Assembly: GCA_030522415.1 (NCBI GenBank)
Contig: CM060104.1
Span: forward strand, 27,366,431-27,430,430
DNA length: 64,000 nt
Source of the DNA: Channallabes apus
Lineage: Eukaryota; Chordata; Actinopteri; Siluriformes; Clariidae
Reading direction: 5' to 3'
A program made the position numbers and the translations under genes. Positions 1 through 42,636 of this stretch are shown here, one piece after another. Numbering within the stretch: position 1 is the stretch's first letter; every line of letters begins with the position of its first letter. Below the pieces are notes generated by a model, which worked only from the letters and a program-made list of their open reading frames with translations, was not told where the DNA came from and made no database searches.

Positions 1-31
1 GTGTGTGTGTGTGTGTGTGTGTGTGTTCCAG

Positions 32-30565
<30,534 letters not shown>

Positions 30566-30800
30566 GAACTGTATGTATAAGTACATACTGTATAAAGACA
30601 CGTTGAGGACATGTTTTTTATACGTATATATAAGCTTTATATATATTAATATATTACTCCTTTTGTTTGGAGACGGCAGCTTGTGAATTTGGAACAAGCT
30701 CAGGAGCCAGTATTAATACAGGATGCACTTAGCTTTCTTACGCTTAATAAAAAAACAAAACAGAAGAACAAAGAAAAGGACCTAAACGAGAGGAGACTTG
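30566..30800 (+). other. arhgap29: arhgap29 3' UTR, proximal part
   Basis: The AT-rich sequence after the stop carries an AATAAA at 30,746-30,751, a plausible polyadenylation signal about 180 bases after the TGA. A longer UTR cannot be excluded, because the following 300 bases are non-repetitive. Confidence 0.5.
30746..30751 (+). terminator. candidate poly(A) signal of arhgap29
   Basis: A canonical AATAAA hexamer lies in the A-rich context ttaataaaaaaac. It is the first such hexamer after the stop codon. Confidence 0.45.
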
Positions 30801-31164
30801 CAGTCAGAAACGTGTCTGGTATAAACGGTTTTGAAGACACCGCGAGCAGGACTTCATTGTGCAATTTCACTTTATTTTTTAATCATTCTCCGTGTACTGA
30901 ACATTTAATATATGCATGTTACAGTGTATTGTGTATCTTTTACACCAAAAACAATTTCATCAACCATTTGTGCAAGTGTTCAGCGTCATCACTTCCTCTG
31001 TATGTACGTTATATAAAGATATATGCATAACATGAAGTACACAAAAACACAATAACAAGCCATTTATTATGGATGTATAAGGGTTTAAGCTCCTTTATCT
31101 GTGCAATATATCGTGTATAATCAGACGTTACTCTGCAACAAGAGCATGTGCAAAAAGGCACAAG

Positions 31165-32675
31165 ATGCTGGAAAAGATCATCAAATGTTACTCAAATTGA
31201 TGATGATTAATATACTGTAGGTTATTAACCACTTTTCAGCATAAGTTTATGGCATTATCATGGCTGACCCGTTTGCGAAATCAAAAGTCCCTCCGCAGTC
31301 TGCCGTCCTCAATGTCTTGAGATCAATTCAATTCATTTTTATTTATAAAGTGCTTTTAACAACCGTCATTGTCTCAAAGCAGCTTCACAAAATTAAAAGA
31401 AAATGTATGTAAGTGTGTATGAGTGAGAAAAAAAATGTGTTTAGATAATAACGAGATTGTGAGATTAGTGTGAGTCCCTGATGAGCGGGCCGAGGGCGAC
31501 GGTGGCAAGGAAAAACTCCCCGAGATGGCAGCAGGAAGAAACCTTGAGAGGAACCGGACTCAACCGGGAACGCATCCCCATCTGGGTGATAACGGATAAC
31601 AGGAATTATATAACGACATCATGTGTGTTACTGTAGGCTGCTGGAGGTTCAGTATAACAGAATGGGTCCAAGTTATCATGAAGTCAGGTTCAGCAGACAG
31701 GACAGGTGCAGAGGACAGAGGGAGGTCTGGATCACTGGTAGATCCAAACCATCATGAAGCACAGATCACGCAGGTCCAGTTTGATGGCGATGGTATAAAT
31801 TTCTTAGGAAGAATATCAAATTCCTTTGGGTGCATTTTGCAAATTACTCAAAATAACTGACTTCCTGTAGAATGGAGCCCATGACATGCCATGTGACAGT
31901 TGTTCAGCTCACTGAGCTCTGAGTGTGTACCAGTTTTCGTATGCATATGTACTGTACAAGTGCAGCAACTCCCAGGCATCCTAATGGCAGCAGATTCCAA
32001 CCTGTCTGCCAATTTTTGTGAGTTTTTGTTTCCCAAAAGCCCTGAATGGTGGAAAAAAATCCTTAGAAATTCCTAACTTTTTTTTCTCACTCATACACAC
32101 TTCCATAAATTTGCTTTTTATTAATGAACATCATTAAAAGCGCTATATAAATAAAATTGAATTGATCTCAAGACATTGAGGACGGAAAACTGCGGAGGGA
32201 TTTCGCAAACAGGTCAGCCATGATAATGCCTTAAACTTCTGCTAAAAAGTGGTTCATTCATTCATTCATCTTCTATACCGTTTATTTGGGGTCGCGGGGA
32301 CCTGGAGCCTATCCCAGGAGACTCTGGGCACGAGGCAGGGTACACCCTCGACAGCGTGCCAATCCATCGCAGAGCACACACACACCCACACACTCATTCA
32401 CACACTATGGTCAATTTTTTGGGAACGCCAATTAGCCTAACCTGCATATCTTTGGACTGTGGGAGGAAACCGGAGTACCCGGAGGAAACCCACCAAGCAC
32501 GGGGAGAACATGCAAACTCCATGCACACAGAGACGGGAATCGAACCTGGACCCTGGAGGTGCAAGGCGACAGTGCTAACCACTACACCACCGTGCCGCCC
32601 TGAAAAGTGGTTAATAACCTATATTGATCGTCATCACATTGATGCTTTTATCCAGCATCTGGAAAGGACATGATG
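31165..32675. repeat. fold-back repeat: about 180-bp inverted arms
   Basis: The left arm (about 31,165-31,345) recurs inverted at about 32,120-32,675. The shared blocks include aggttattaaccacttttca, gcattatcatggctgac and tcctcaatgtcttgagatca. The right arm is split by the SINE at 32,255. Between them lies a common teleost repeat (ggcaaggaaaaactccc, ccttgagaggaaccggact). Confidence 0.7.
32255..32602 (-). mobile_element. tRNA-derived SINE with 10-bp TSD
   Basis: Same family as at 38,289, reversed, with its tRNA-like head at the right end (ccaccgtgccgcc). The duplication AAAAGTGGTT flanks it (32,245-32,254 and 32,603-32,612). It splits one arm of an older inverted repeat. Confidence 0.85.
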
Positions 32676-32979
32676 GCCCTGACACACTATGATAGCATTG
32701 CTTGTTACATTTAGCAGGAATTAAGAGACCTACATACTGTATGCTTAGATAGGTCTTTAGACACTATACAGGCAATGTTTATAATTAAAAACCCCTACTT
32801 CCTGTATTAACACGCTACACAGGATATATAATAAAGCATGACCTCTGCACTCCATGTCCAGTATGGAGCTTTGTCTAAGTTAATACCAAAGACCGTCTTT
32901 AAGTAAAATAAAATATACCATGTTGTGTATAAAAAAAAATCCCAAATCAAGCCAAGGTTGCTTGTTTGCTATGACGTCA

Positions 32980-33320
32980 ACTAAAGGCTGTTCTAGAGGA
33001 CTTTATTTGTGCAGAATAACAGAATACAGTTATGAGAGTAAAAACTCCCTTTATTTCTCTGCATAATCCCCTGATACACTAATGCACCTATCCCAGTGTT
33101 TCACTAGTGCTTGGACACCATGAAGATATAACGTTTTCTCAGTACACTGGAGCCATGATTAGACTGCCTGAAACCCTGGCCTCCCAGGAACTCCTTTAAT
33201 GGCCCAGAACATGTAGAAATGACTTGGAATGAAGTCAGGACTGTACGGGGGACGTGGCGATAACTCCCAGCCGAGTTCCTGTAATGTGGGAGTGGTGTTA
33301 GTGAATGACTAAAAAAGGTG
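32980..33320 (-). mobile_element. mariner-like transposase C-terminal relic
   Basis: The minus strand reads LQELGWELSPRPPYSPDF and then HFYMFWAIKGVPG, followed by ALVKHWDRCISVSGDYAE with stops. The PPYSPD(L/F)-P-(S/D)-(F/Y)-H-(L/M)-F pattern is the C-terminal catalytic region of mariner transposases. It is degenerate and truncated. Confidence 0.6.
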
Positions 33321-33534
33321 GTTGGAACGGAACAGACGAGTGGGGAAATGAGGTTGCTGCTGAGTTATGTAAACAACCAGTTTACATTAGGCACTTAGCA
33401 GCCCGTCGCAGTAAAACATCTGTTCACATTTCTTTCATTTAAAATACATCATCTAATTTTATTTAATATAAAGAAATGATGACGGTCAGGACATTTGCAC
33501 AGTTCTGTATAATAGGCCTTAAAACATGTACAGT

Positions 33535-33728
33535 ACATTTACATATTTGGCAGATGCTCTTATCCAGAGCGACTTACATTTTTATCTCATTATACAACTG
33601 AGCAGTTGAGGGTTAAGGGACTTGCTCAAGGGCCCAACAGTGGCAACTTGGTGGTTGTGGGGTTTGAACCTGGGATCTTCCGAACCGTAGTCCAATGCCT
33701 TAACCACTGAGCTACCCCTGGCCCCCCT
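33535..33728 (-). mobile_element. second tRNA-derived SINE family
   Basis: On the minus strand the head reads GGTAGCTCAGTGGTTAAGGC with B box GGTTCAAACCC. The body has CCTTGAGCAAGTCCCTTAAC and ends in GTAAGTCGCTCTGGATAAGA, a very widespread teleost SINE tail. Confidence 0.75.
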
Positions 33729-33769
33729 ATCACAGTAGTGATTTATTTGTAAGTAAGCCTCTTACTCCA

Positions 33770-33890
33770 TTAAGTGCACTTCAAGAGTGATCAGGATGTC
33801 ACAGGTTCAAACCTCAGCATCACCAAACTGCCACTATTGCTCCCCTGAGCAGGACCATTAACCAATTACATAAACATTTACATTCCTGCC
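33770..33890 (+). mobile_element. SINE-like fragment
   Basis: B-box-like ggttcaaacctc followed by a degraded body (ctcccctgagcaggaccatt). Related to the family at 33,535 but in the opposite orientation. Confidence 0.4.
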
Positions 33891-34128
33891 TCAGATACAA
33901 CACACCACTGTGGTTATGAATTCAGTGCAAAAAAATATAGTGAAGTAGAAGTACAGATATTTGCAGCAGTACATAGTGGAGTGAAAGTAAAAAGTATCCT
34001 CTAATAAAACTATTCATGTAAAGTACAGACATATGAAACATGTACTTAAGCACAGATACAAAGTTAATGTACTTAGTTACCTCCCACCTCTGAAGGCAGT
34101 GAACTAGTAAAGGAGACAGGATTCTTAT

Positions 34129-34720
34129 GCCTCTTTTCCACTGCATAGTACGGCACAGCACGGTTCAGTACAGCTCACTACGTTTCGGCTCAGTTCGGCT
34201 CGGTTTGCGCTTCCACTGCAGTGTAGTACCGCTTTAGAGTGGGCGGGATTATTCACGTGTCGTTATAGTCGCGGCGCCTCTACTGGCGTGACATCATCGT
34301 AAACGCGCCACAAACAAACACACAACAATGGAGCATATTGACGGCATGGTGTTCTTCATTCTCGGCATGTGGATGTTTTTAACAGCGAGACGAAGGAGTT
34401 TGTTTCAAAAGAGGCTGATGGCAGCCAAAGAGAATTTTTGGTTAATACAAAAAGGTGCGTGCGATCCTTTCTAAATATAGCGGTTCTGTTGTGTCTCGTG
34501 TCGCAAGTTCAGTGACGCAGTAATGACGATTTTCTCCGGCCAATCAGTGACCAGCAGTGTTTACACGTCACGTTTTGGTAACGGTTCGGCACGCTCGGAA
34601 CCTCGGCTGAGGTGGTACTAAAAAAAGGACCAGGTACCACGTACTGTTCCCAGTGGAAAACCCCCCAAAAGTGAGCTGAACTGAACCGTGTCGTGCCGTA
34701 CTATGCAGTGGAAAAGCGCC
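34129..34720 (+). mobile_element. MITE, copy 2 (intergenic)
   Basis: It has the same terminal repeats and interior as the element at 16,857, inverted relative to it. AT flanks both ends (34,127-34,128 and 34,721-34,722). The short frame from 34,328 (MEHIDGMVFFILGMWMF) is kept for about 48 codons. Confidence 0.75.
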
Positions 34721-34799
34721 ATTAGAGTCGTCCATAAGGTGAAGAGGAACACTGTAGGAGCTCCACAGCTCAGATAGGAGGCGAATGAGCATTAAGAAT

Positions 34800-35289
34800 G
34801 CAAAGGTGTTTGAAAAAGTTTTTCTGGTGTGATGAGACCATAAATGTACTTTAATTTAGAGATTGGGTAAAGCTTTTCTGTTGGCAGAAACTCAACAGCC
34901 TGAGAATATCACATGCTGCCTACTGCGAAGCATGGTGGTGGAAGCATCACATTAATTAATGCCAGTTAAATCCATTTCAAATCAAAACACTGAACACAGA
35001 ACATAATATAATTATGATTTGTCTGCTTTTTTTTTTTTTCATTTTTAAAGTGTGCCAGGTGATGGCGATCCTCAGTTTAGGGAAAAGTGAGAGCAAAAGG
35101 CACGAGAGAAAGGCATCCGCGTTAGTAAAGCCGCTTTAACGCCTTTCATATGGAAATGTGCGAGTGAAGGAACGCAGGGCTTTCTCTTTTCTCTCTCTTC
35201 TCTTCTCTGGAGCTTTTCTCATACAGATCGGGGGGGGGGGGGAATCTCTGACTGGGTTCAGCCTTAGCAACTAATCAGATGGGCTGGGA

Positions 35290-35328
<39 letters not shown>

Positions 35329-36136
35329 TAGAGCTGAGTGACAGGTTCACACACATACGAATCATGTGTCTTGTGTTTGCCAACATGCATGTGACCAACA
35401 TACGTGTCTCTGTGGAGACTGCCATTGTCAGTGGTGTAAATAATATATAAAGAGTGTAAACACACACACACGCACAAATGCATGCACACACGCTGGGTGG
35501 TGTGTAATGTGTCGTGTGGGTGTTGAGGGTCAGTTTGTTGATTCTATATGTGTGTGCCTAGAATATAACTCTATAATATTGTCTGGTGTGTATGTCACGG
35601 TATGAAAAGCAGTGACTGCTGTAATTGTCTCGGTCAGAAGGAGACAGCACTACATCCGTCCGTCTGGCCGTCTGTCCTTTACGTGACCCGCTCCATAATC
35701 ACCACGTTGTGCCTCATTGTGAGTCACTTTTGGAATTTAAATTGCCCTGTTGATTCTTCCTCAGAGTTTATTATAATCATTTACATCCAGATAAACGCAC
35801 AGGAATGTCGATGTCCAAGCACGAGAGAATCAAAGCGGGAGAAAGAACGAAGGAAAGAAAGATACTTTTCATGTTGTAGTTTTATGATTTGAAAGCGGGG
35901 CTGAATTCTGGATTATTGTTTTTTTGTTTAACATCAGCAACTGGTGACAGGTGTGCAGTGGTTCCTATAATAACAGCTCATTCACTGGGACGTGTAGAAA
36001 CTGATAAATCATGTAAAAGTGAATGTGGTGATGTAGGGAAGGAGTCTCCAGTGTCAGCGCTTTCTAACACTCAGAGGTAAAGCTGATCTACAGTATTATG
36101 TCAGAGGAGTTTACAGTTGTTGTTTTTTTCAGTAAC

Positions 36137-36182
<46 letters not shown>

Positions 36183-36200
36183 ATAAAGCTATACTAATTT
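34800..36200. other. intergenic, non-coding
   Basis: No gene. Contains non-repetitive sequence at 35,040-35,220, (GT)n at 35,292-35,319 and (GA)n at 36,142-36,180. Confidence 0.45.
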
Positions 36201-36214
36201 CACAACTTTATAGG

Positions 36215-36691
36215 CAGTGGTGTCAAAAGTATTCACATTCATTACTTGAGTAGAAGTATAGATACTAGGGTTCAAAAATACTTCTTTAGAAGTTGAAGTA
36301 TCAACCCAAGCTTTTTACTTAAGTAAAAGTTTAAAAGTACTGGTTTCAAAACTACTTAAAGTATAAAAGTAAAAGTACTGTGAGGGGCGACAAAAGCATT
36401 AAGGTCTTGCTTTCTGATCATGCGACCCGGGGGGGGGGGGGGGGGGGGGGTGCGTTGTGCGCGTTCTTATCATGCGACCAGGGGGGGGTTGCACATTCTG
36501 ATCATAAAAATAGAGTAACGAGGCTATTTTTAAAATGTAAGGAGTAGAAAGTACAGATAATTGCTTAAAAATGTAAGGAGTAGAAGTAAAAAGTCGGCTG
36601 AAAAATAATTACTCCAGTAAAGTATAGATACCCAAAATTTCTACTTAAGTAAGGTAACGAAGTATGTGTACTTCGTTACTTGACTCCTCTG
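36215..36691. mobile_element. non-autonomous hAT MITE with perfect 8-bp TSD
   Basis: The ends read CAGTGGTGTCAAAAGTA and, inverted, CAGAGGAGTCAAGTAAC. The duplication TTTATAGG flanks both sides (36,207-36,214 and 36,692-36,699). The inside has repeated acttaagtaaaagt-type motifs and two long G runs (36,429-36,450 and 36,481-36,488). There is no coding capacity. Confidence 0.88.
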
Positions 36692-36783
36692 TTTATAGGT
36701 AGGGCTAAACTAAAATATAGTTTGATGTCATTATTAATTATTTGTAATTATAATTGTACTTACTGATCCTCTGATATAATAGA

Positions 36784-36970
36784 AGGCGTAGTGGTGGTGT
36801 AGCAGTTAGCACTATCACGTTGCACCTCCAGGGTCCAGGTTCGACTCCTGGCCAGGCTCGATTCCCGTCTCTGTGTGCATGGAGTTTGCATGTTTCCTCC
36901 GGGTACTCCGGTTTCCTCCAACAGTCCATAGACATGCAGATTAGGTTAATTGATGTTCCCAAATTTCCTG
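36784..36970 (+). mobile_element. SINE, 3'-shortened copy
   Basis: The tRNA-like head (gtggtggtgtagcagttagc, ggttcgactcc) and the first body segment are present; the tail is missing. Confidence 0.65.
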
Positions 36971-36999
36971 TAGTGTGTGTGTGTGCGCGCCAGCCCTGT

Positions 37000-37731
37000 T
37001 CTACAGAAAAGAAATGGGAACAAATGTTTTACTTCCACAGGCTGCAAAGTACAAAGATCTCAGCGGCAGCGACCTCATTTCCCCTCTAGTCTGTTCCAAC
37101 ATTCAGCATCAGCAGTATACGAATCACCACCTGATCATCTATCATCATCTGCACCTGTTTCTCACTGGGTCAGGACTTTAGTTAGATGTTTTTTTTTACG
37201 CTTGAATGATTCATATAGTAGGTCACTGTGTGGCTTTCCTGTCATTCCTCTGAAAGACTTCCTAAAAGAAAATAAGTGGCAAATAAAGTTCTTTAAGAAG
37301 CCCTGAAAACTATTTCTCAAGACTACATTAAACAATACAAGAAAGTTTGGAGCTTTGGAAGCTAAATATGAAAAAAAAAAAAATGAAGGGGGTGGGCATG
37401 GTGTCAAGACTTTTGCACAGTATTGTTATTTGGTCTTCACTCAGCATTTTTTATTCCTGTTAGTATGTAAGTGTTTGTGTTTAATGGTGGTGGTCTAGGA
37501 AATGCTCACACACAGGTGACTTCATTAACTAGAATAAGGTGGAGCTCATGTAGATGTGGAACCCAACTCTGAATACCCGGAACTTTCCATTGGTCTACAC
37601 ATATTACTTACAGCGTCTTTATGCCGGTCTTATCAGAGATTTAAATATGAATAAAAACCCAATGTCTTTCTAACTGTCTCCTTCCCATGTCCATGATGAA
37701 CAGCCGCTCTGAGGTTGTACTTACTTACTTA

Positions 37732-37762
<31 letters not shown>

Positions 37763-38276
37763 GGTCCCGCAGGAAGGATATCTCATTCCGGAGCTTGTTT
37801 CCTAATCTTCACTCTATTGTATTTAGAGGTAACGTCTTCCAGGCATGGTGAGTACTACAGAAAACTATTTCAGCACTCAGGATGTGTGTGTGTGTGTGTG
37901 TGTGTGTGGGTGTGTGTGTTTATGCTTAGACTCCAAAAATGTGCTCAGCAAGTTTAACATTTCGTACCAGACATTGAACTTTGTATTAATATGTGTTTGT
38001 TTGTGGATTTATTTGCTGGGAACACTTTTGTCCATGATACTAATTACTGCTCATAAATAAATAGAAAAAAAACTCACTGTATTTGTTGTTCTTTTAATGT
38101 GTTTTGTAAATGAGGATAAGGGTATAGTGTTTTTTCATAGCATAGAATTATGCACAAACACAAGAGATGGACATTCTAATGATTTGCTCATTTCAATTTG
38201 CATAACATGATTGAATAAAATGACACATCAGTCAATGACCAGACTATATAAACACTCTGGCTAAAAAAAAAGTCAG
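37000..38276. other. intergenic, non-coding
   Basis: No gene seen; only short (CA)n at 37,736-37,760 and (GT)n at 37,882-37,907. Confidence 0.45.
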
Positions 38277-38288
38277 ATAATATTTCAA

Positions 38289-38673
38289 AAGCGGCGCGGT
38301 GGTGTAGTGGTTAGCACTGTCGCCTTGCATCTCCAGGGTCTGGGTTCGATTCCCCGGCCAGGCTCGATTCCCGTCTCTGTGTGCATGGAGTTTGCATGTT
38401 CTCCCCGTGCTTGGTGGGTTTCCTCCGGGTAATCCGGTTTCCTCCCACAGTCCAAAGATATGCAGGTTAGGCTAATTGGCGTTCCTAAATTGCCCGTAGT
38501 GTGTGATTGGGTGTGTGAGTGTGTGTATGTGTGTGTGTGCCCTGCGATGGATTGGCACCCTGTCCAGGGTGTACCCCGCCTAGTGCCCGAAGTCTCCTGG
38601 GATAGGCTCCAGGCCCCCCGCGACCCTGAACACAGGATTAAGCGGTATAGAAAATGAATGAATGAATGAATGA
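38289..38673 (+). mobile_element. tRNA-derived SINE, full length, 12-bp TSD
   Basis: The head reads ggtggtgtagtggttagcac (A box) and gggttcgattcc (B box). The body has cctccgggtaatccggtttc and tgcgatggattggcaccctg, and the tail is (AATG)n. Perfect duplications ATAATATTTCAA lie at 38,277-38,288 and 38,674-38,685. It is the reference copy for the other fragments here. Confidence 0.85.
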
Positions 38674-38689
38674 ATAATATTTCAATCTC

Positions 38690-39060
38690 AGCTTTGATTG
38701 CACACACACACTCTGGTGTCCAGTTCATGTGAAAATGATTCCTCACGCTTCCAGAATCAATCTTTCACACTGGAATAAAACCTCCATAGATCTGATAACC
38801 TGGTGATTCAGTACATTCAGGTCGTCAGCTGACTTCATTTTATTGCCCCATAACGTTGCTGAGTCTCGACCTGAGTAACTGATCAATCCCAGATCATCAC
38901 ACTGTCTCCAGAGGCTTGTACAGTGGACACTATACATGATGGAGCATCGCTTCATGCGCTTCCCTTCTTACCCTGACACGCCCATCACTCTGGAATAGGC
39001 TCAGGTCACATGACCTTTTTCAACACTCCTTTTTACTCATGAGTCTCATTAACAAGTGGT
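38690..39060 (-). mobile_element. Tc1-like transposase fragment
   Basis: The segment aligns in reverse with 44,630-44,880: both contain the stretch that would encode DESRLTLFQSDGRVRV in a Tc1 transposase. Stops and indels make it non-coding. Confidence 0.65.
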
Positions 39061-40245
39061 TTTCTTATGGACACACAGCTGGATTGTCCCAATCCTGTGA
39101 GATCTCATCACACTTCATGATCTCCATTCATGATTTCCTTGATGGTTCAGGACTGTCCTTCCAGGATTTCATAATGCTATGGACGTGCCTTAACCCAATT
39201 CCAGTCACTACATCTCCTGTTTTATTTCATTGCAGCCCAATAATGTTATCCTGATCACTGAATATAAAGTAAGGAAAATAAGAAAACTTTTCATGTTTTT
39301 CTTCTTCCTGTGGTCTTCACAAACATCAGACGATCAGACAGGAAAAAGTTTCATATGGATTTATTTCTTCAGTGTTGATTGACTGAGTGAAATATCTAGA
39401 TCTTTAAGTAATTGGATCTGGACCATGTACTACTGTACATGCTGAATCTCAGAGTCTCAGATTGTTATGTACAGTATGACTCACTCACTCTCTCTCTCCA
39501 GGGCTCAGCTATGTTTGGTATTTATAGTAGCCAGGAAATCGGTGTTTCCTCTGCCTGCCGTGTTTTTTACGCAAACGCTCAGCGACCAGGACATCACTCG
39601 TGCGTCTGTGGAAGACTAATTCCATCCGATGGCCTTTAGACGCTCTGTGCGGTTTCTCTGTTTGTAAATCTCAGCGTGGCAGCTGAGACAAGGCTGGAAT
39701 GATGATGATGGTGTTTGGTAGACGCCGAGGCCAAACAGGGAGGCGGGGAACATAGCATCCTGTCGGCTCGACTCGGCCTCTCTCTGTCTCTGTCTGTTTC
39801 AGGAGACGCAGATGCCAAGGCCTTCAGCGCACTTACTCATTTATACCACTTCCATTTCTGTCACGTTCCAAACTGCAGGACGAGTGGAAAAAAGGAACCT
39901 TGGGAGAGGAAGAAAGATTCCACTTGAGAAATTTTCAAAAATATACCCATTGTTTCTGTTCAATCTCTATCAAGAACAAACCTGGCGAGGAAACACTCGT
40001 TCACAAATCTATTTATTAGAGCTGAGAATGAAGAAAGTCATCTGAGAGCAGAGGAGGAAAGTGCCGGTTATGTAAGGAATAAAACGTGTGTGGTGCTGTT
40101 ATGGTAAAATAATCAACGCTGGAAAGGTTATGAAGCAGACTGACTGTCACCATCCTAAAGCTGATCAGCTTCCTACAACATTCTCTCTCATACCACATCA
40201 TCTTACCAACAAATAAAGTGTGTCCACCATCAGTACTTACCAGAA
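39060..40245. other. intergenic, possible conserved non-coding block
   Basis: 39,530-39,850 is balanced in base content, non-repetitive and rich in transcription-factor-like words (tgtttgtaaat forkhead-like, tggaatg TEAD-like). No coding frame is convincing. Confidence 0.35.
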
Positions 40246-40370
40246 AATGTTTCCTCCAGGTGCTCCGGGTTTCCTACCACAGTCCAATAGGAACCCTGTC
40301 CAGGGTGTGTCCCGCCTCATGCCCCAAGTGTCCTGGGACCGACTCCATGCCCACCGCGATCCAATGTCCA
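40245..40370 (+). mobile_element. SINE fragment
   Basis: Short body pieces of the same family (tttcctaccacagtccaata, accctgtccagggtgtgtcc). Confidence 0.5.
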
Positions 40371-40779
40371 TCATTTTATAGGTAGATTGTGAGTTTTGGA
40401 ACATCTGTCCAGGTGACTGTTACAAAGTATTGGCACTGGAGACTCCTTCCATACTGTATGTGTTAAAGAAATGATGACTAAAAGAAAATATCAGCGTTCC
40501 CTGCAGACCTCAACAAGCTCCGGTGTCCCCGTTCTCCACATTCGCCTTTCACTCACACACCGCAGACTAAGAGGCTAGACACACACACATACACCTCAGA
40601 GGTGCTGTGTCCCTGTGTCTGCGCTATTAGCTATAATATACATTAGCACATAATATTATACTCCCTTTCAAAGTGATTGAACTCATTTTAATAATCTCTT
40701 CTGCAAAATTATAAGTGTACTAGATCATATATCGGCATAGGATTGATGTTTAATCAAACAGAAAGTACCAGAAATAATT

Positions 40780-41800
40780 TAACCCCTTCTCCTTTGTACT
40801 CAGCAATGGGTTCTTAAATGTTCCTACATCTTTTAAACCGCTAATTAAGAAACCTGATCTTGACCCCTATCAGCTGTCCAACTGCAGGCTAATATCAAAC
40901 TTCCCCTTTAGCTCTAAGATCCTAGAAAAAGATAGAAGCACAGCATCTATGTTTATATCTACATAGCAATAACATATATGAACTGTATCAGTCAGGATTT
41001 AGGTCTCATAGAAAATGTAGTAGGAATTAAGGATACAGTACGTCCCTCTCCTGGCTCAGATCCTATTTGACTGATCATTATCAGTTTGTAGATTTAAATG
41101 GTGACTATTCTGCCTGTTCTCAAGTGGAGTTTGGTGTTCCACAAGGTTCAGTTTTAGGCCCACTGCTTTTTTTTTTCTACATGCTTCCTCTGGGCAACAT
41201 AATTCATAAGCATGATATTAGTTTCCACCGCTATGCTGATGACACAGTTATACATCTCAGCAAAGCCACATAAGAGACACCAACAAGTCGAGCAATGTGT
41301 TAAGGACATAAGAGATTGGATTAACTTCCTTCTTCTTAATCCTGATTAGACGAAGTTCTAGTCATAGGACCACAAGCAGCTAGAAGTAAGATTTTAGATC
41401 ACACTGTAACTTTAAATGGCCTTTCTGTTCCAGTGCAACAGTAGAAGTCCTCTGTGTAATTATAGATTCCAGCCTTTCATTTGAACATTATGTAGATAAT
41501 ATTACCAGGATAGCATTCTGTCATCTCAGAAATATTGTCAAGATAAGGAATATATTGTCACTAAACGATGCAGAAAAACTATGTCATGCATTTATTAAGT
41601 CTAGTTTGGACTAATTTAATGCTGTACTGTCTGGTTGTTCAACTAGAGTATTATTTAGATGCTGTCTTCCTCAATCTCATTGATCACTCAGGTTTGTTGA
41701 CGGTGAGGTGGTTGGTCACTTTACATCCCAGCTCCCCCTCATGTCTGTGGTTCCTTCTGGCTCCTCCCTTTTAATTATGATGTCATAGTTAGACATTGCC
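40780..41800 (+). mobile_element. L2-like LINE fragment (reverse transcriptase)
   Basis: Plus-strand motifs are [50 protein letters not shown] and [15 protein letters not shown], which includes the catalytic YADD. Several stops and frame changes make it inactive. The downstream part reads RNIVKIRNILSLNDAEKL-like. Confidence 0.75.
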
Positions 41801-41829
41801 ATTGCTTATACATTACGTGATTGTGATTA

Positions 41830-42602
41830 GATCTGGTCACATGGAAGCCCCGTGTGGTCTGCTTGTGATGTGTGTGGTGACTGGGGACGGTTCCACTTTA
41901 CCATGAGGACGGTCACACCACAACAAAACTCAACACAAAGTCTCTCATTCTTTGGCAAAGTAGTGTGTTTGATGCTGTTGTAAATAAATTTGCCTTTGCA
42001 CATGTGTGTGTGGTACTTAGTAATAATGTCTGAACTCTTACGATTGGTTAAAAACAAAATGACTTTTATCAGCATTAGGCTTTTAAAAATCCAGAAATGT
42101 GTGATTAAGTGCATGCTGTGAGCCGGAGGAGTGATCAGTACCCAGTGTGTGTGTGTGTGTGTGTGTGTGTGAGGGGTGAAAGTGTGTTGGGATGTGTGTG
42201 CAGGAACGTGTTGTGGGTATCATTATGAGGACATTATCCTCGCCGGTGGCACGGCTCAATCCGACACGGTCCGGCTCTAATTAGGGCGCGGCATTGAGCT
42301 GTCAGACAGGCGGAGGACGGAATGTGAACTCTGCCTCTGGCTTTGTGAGGAGCTTCAGCTGAACGCTGAGACGCTCAGACAAACAAAGCAGATTTCTGGA
42401 ACGAGACTGAGCATCAGTCAAGCAGCAAGACTCTCAGAGACCGTTCCCAACATCCCGGGTGAACAAACTTCACAACTATTACAACCCTCATGTACATTTA
42501 ATAGATTTACATTTACTGTATATTATATAAATCTCAGGAAACTTCAAGTAGACAATAAATAATATGATGAAATGTAACATTTTTAAGCAAATACAGTACA
42601 AC

Positions 42603-42636
<34 letters not shown>

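Noticed and set aside
33535..33728. tRNA gene
   Set aside because: The A and B boxes belong to a SINE head; the sequence continues into the SINE body and cannot fold into a full cloverleaf.
38285..38746. 153-codon minus-strand frame over a SINE
   Set aside because: Antisense reading of the SINE at 38,289; similar peptides appear at every SINE copy here.
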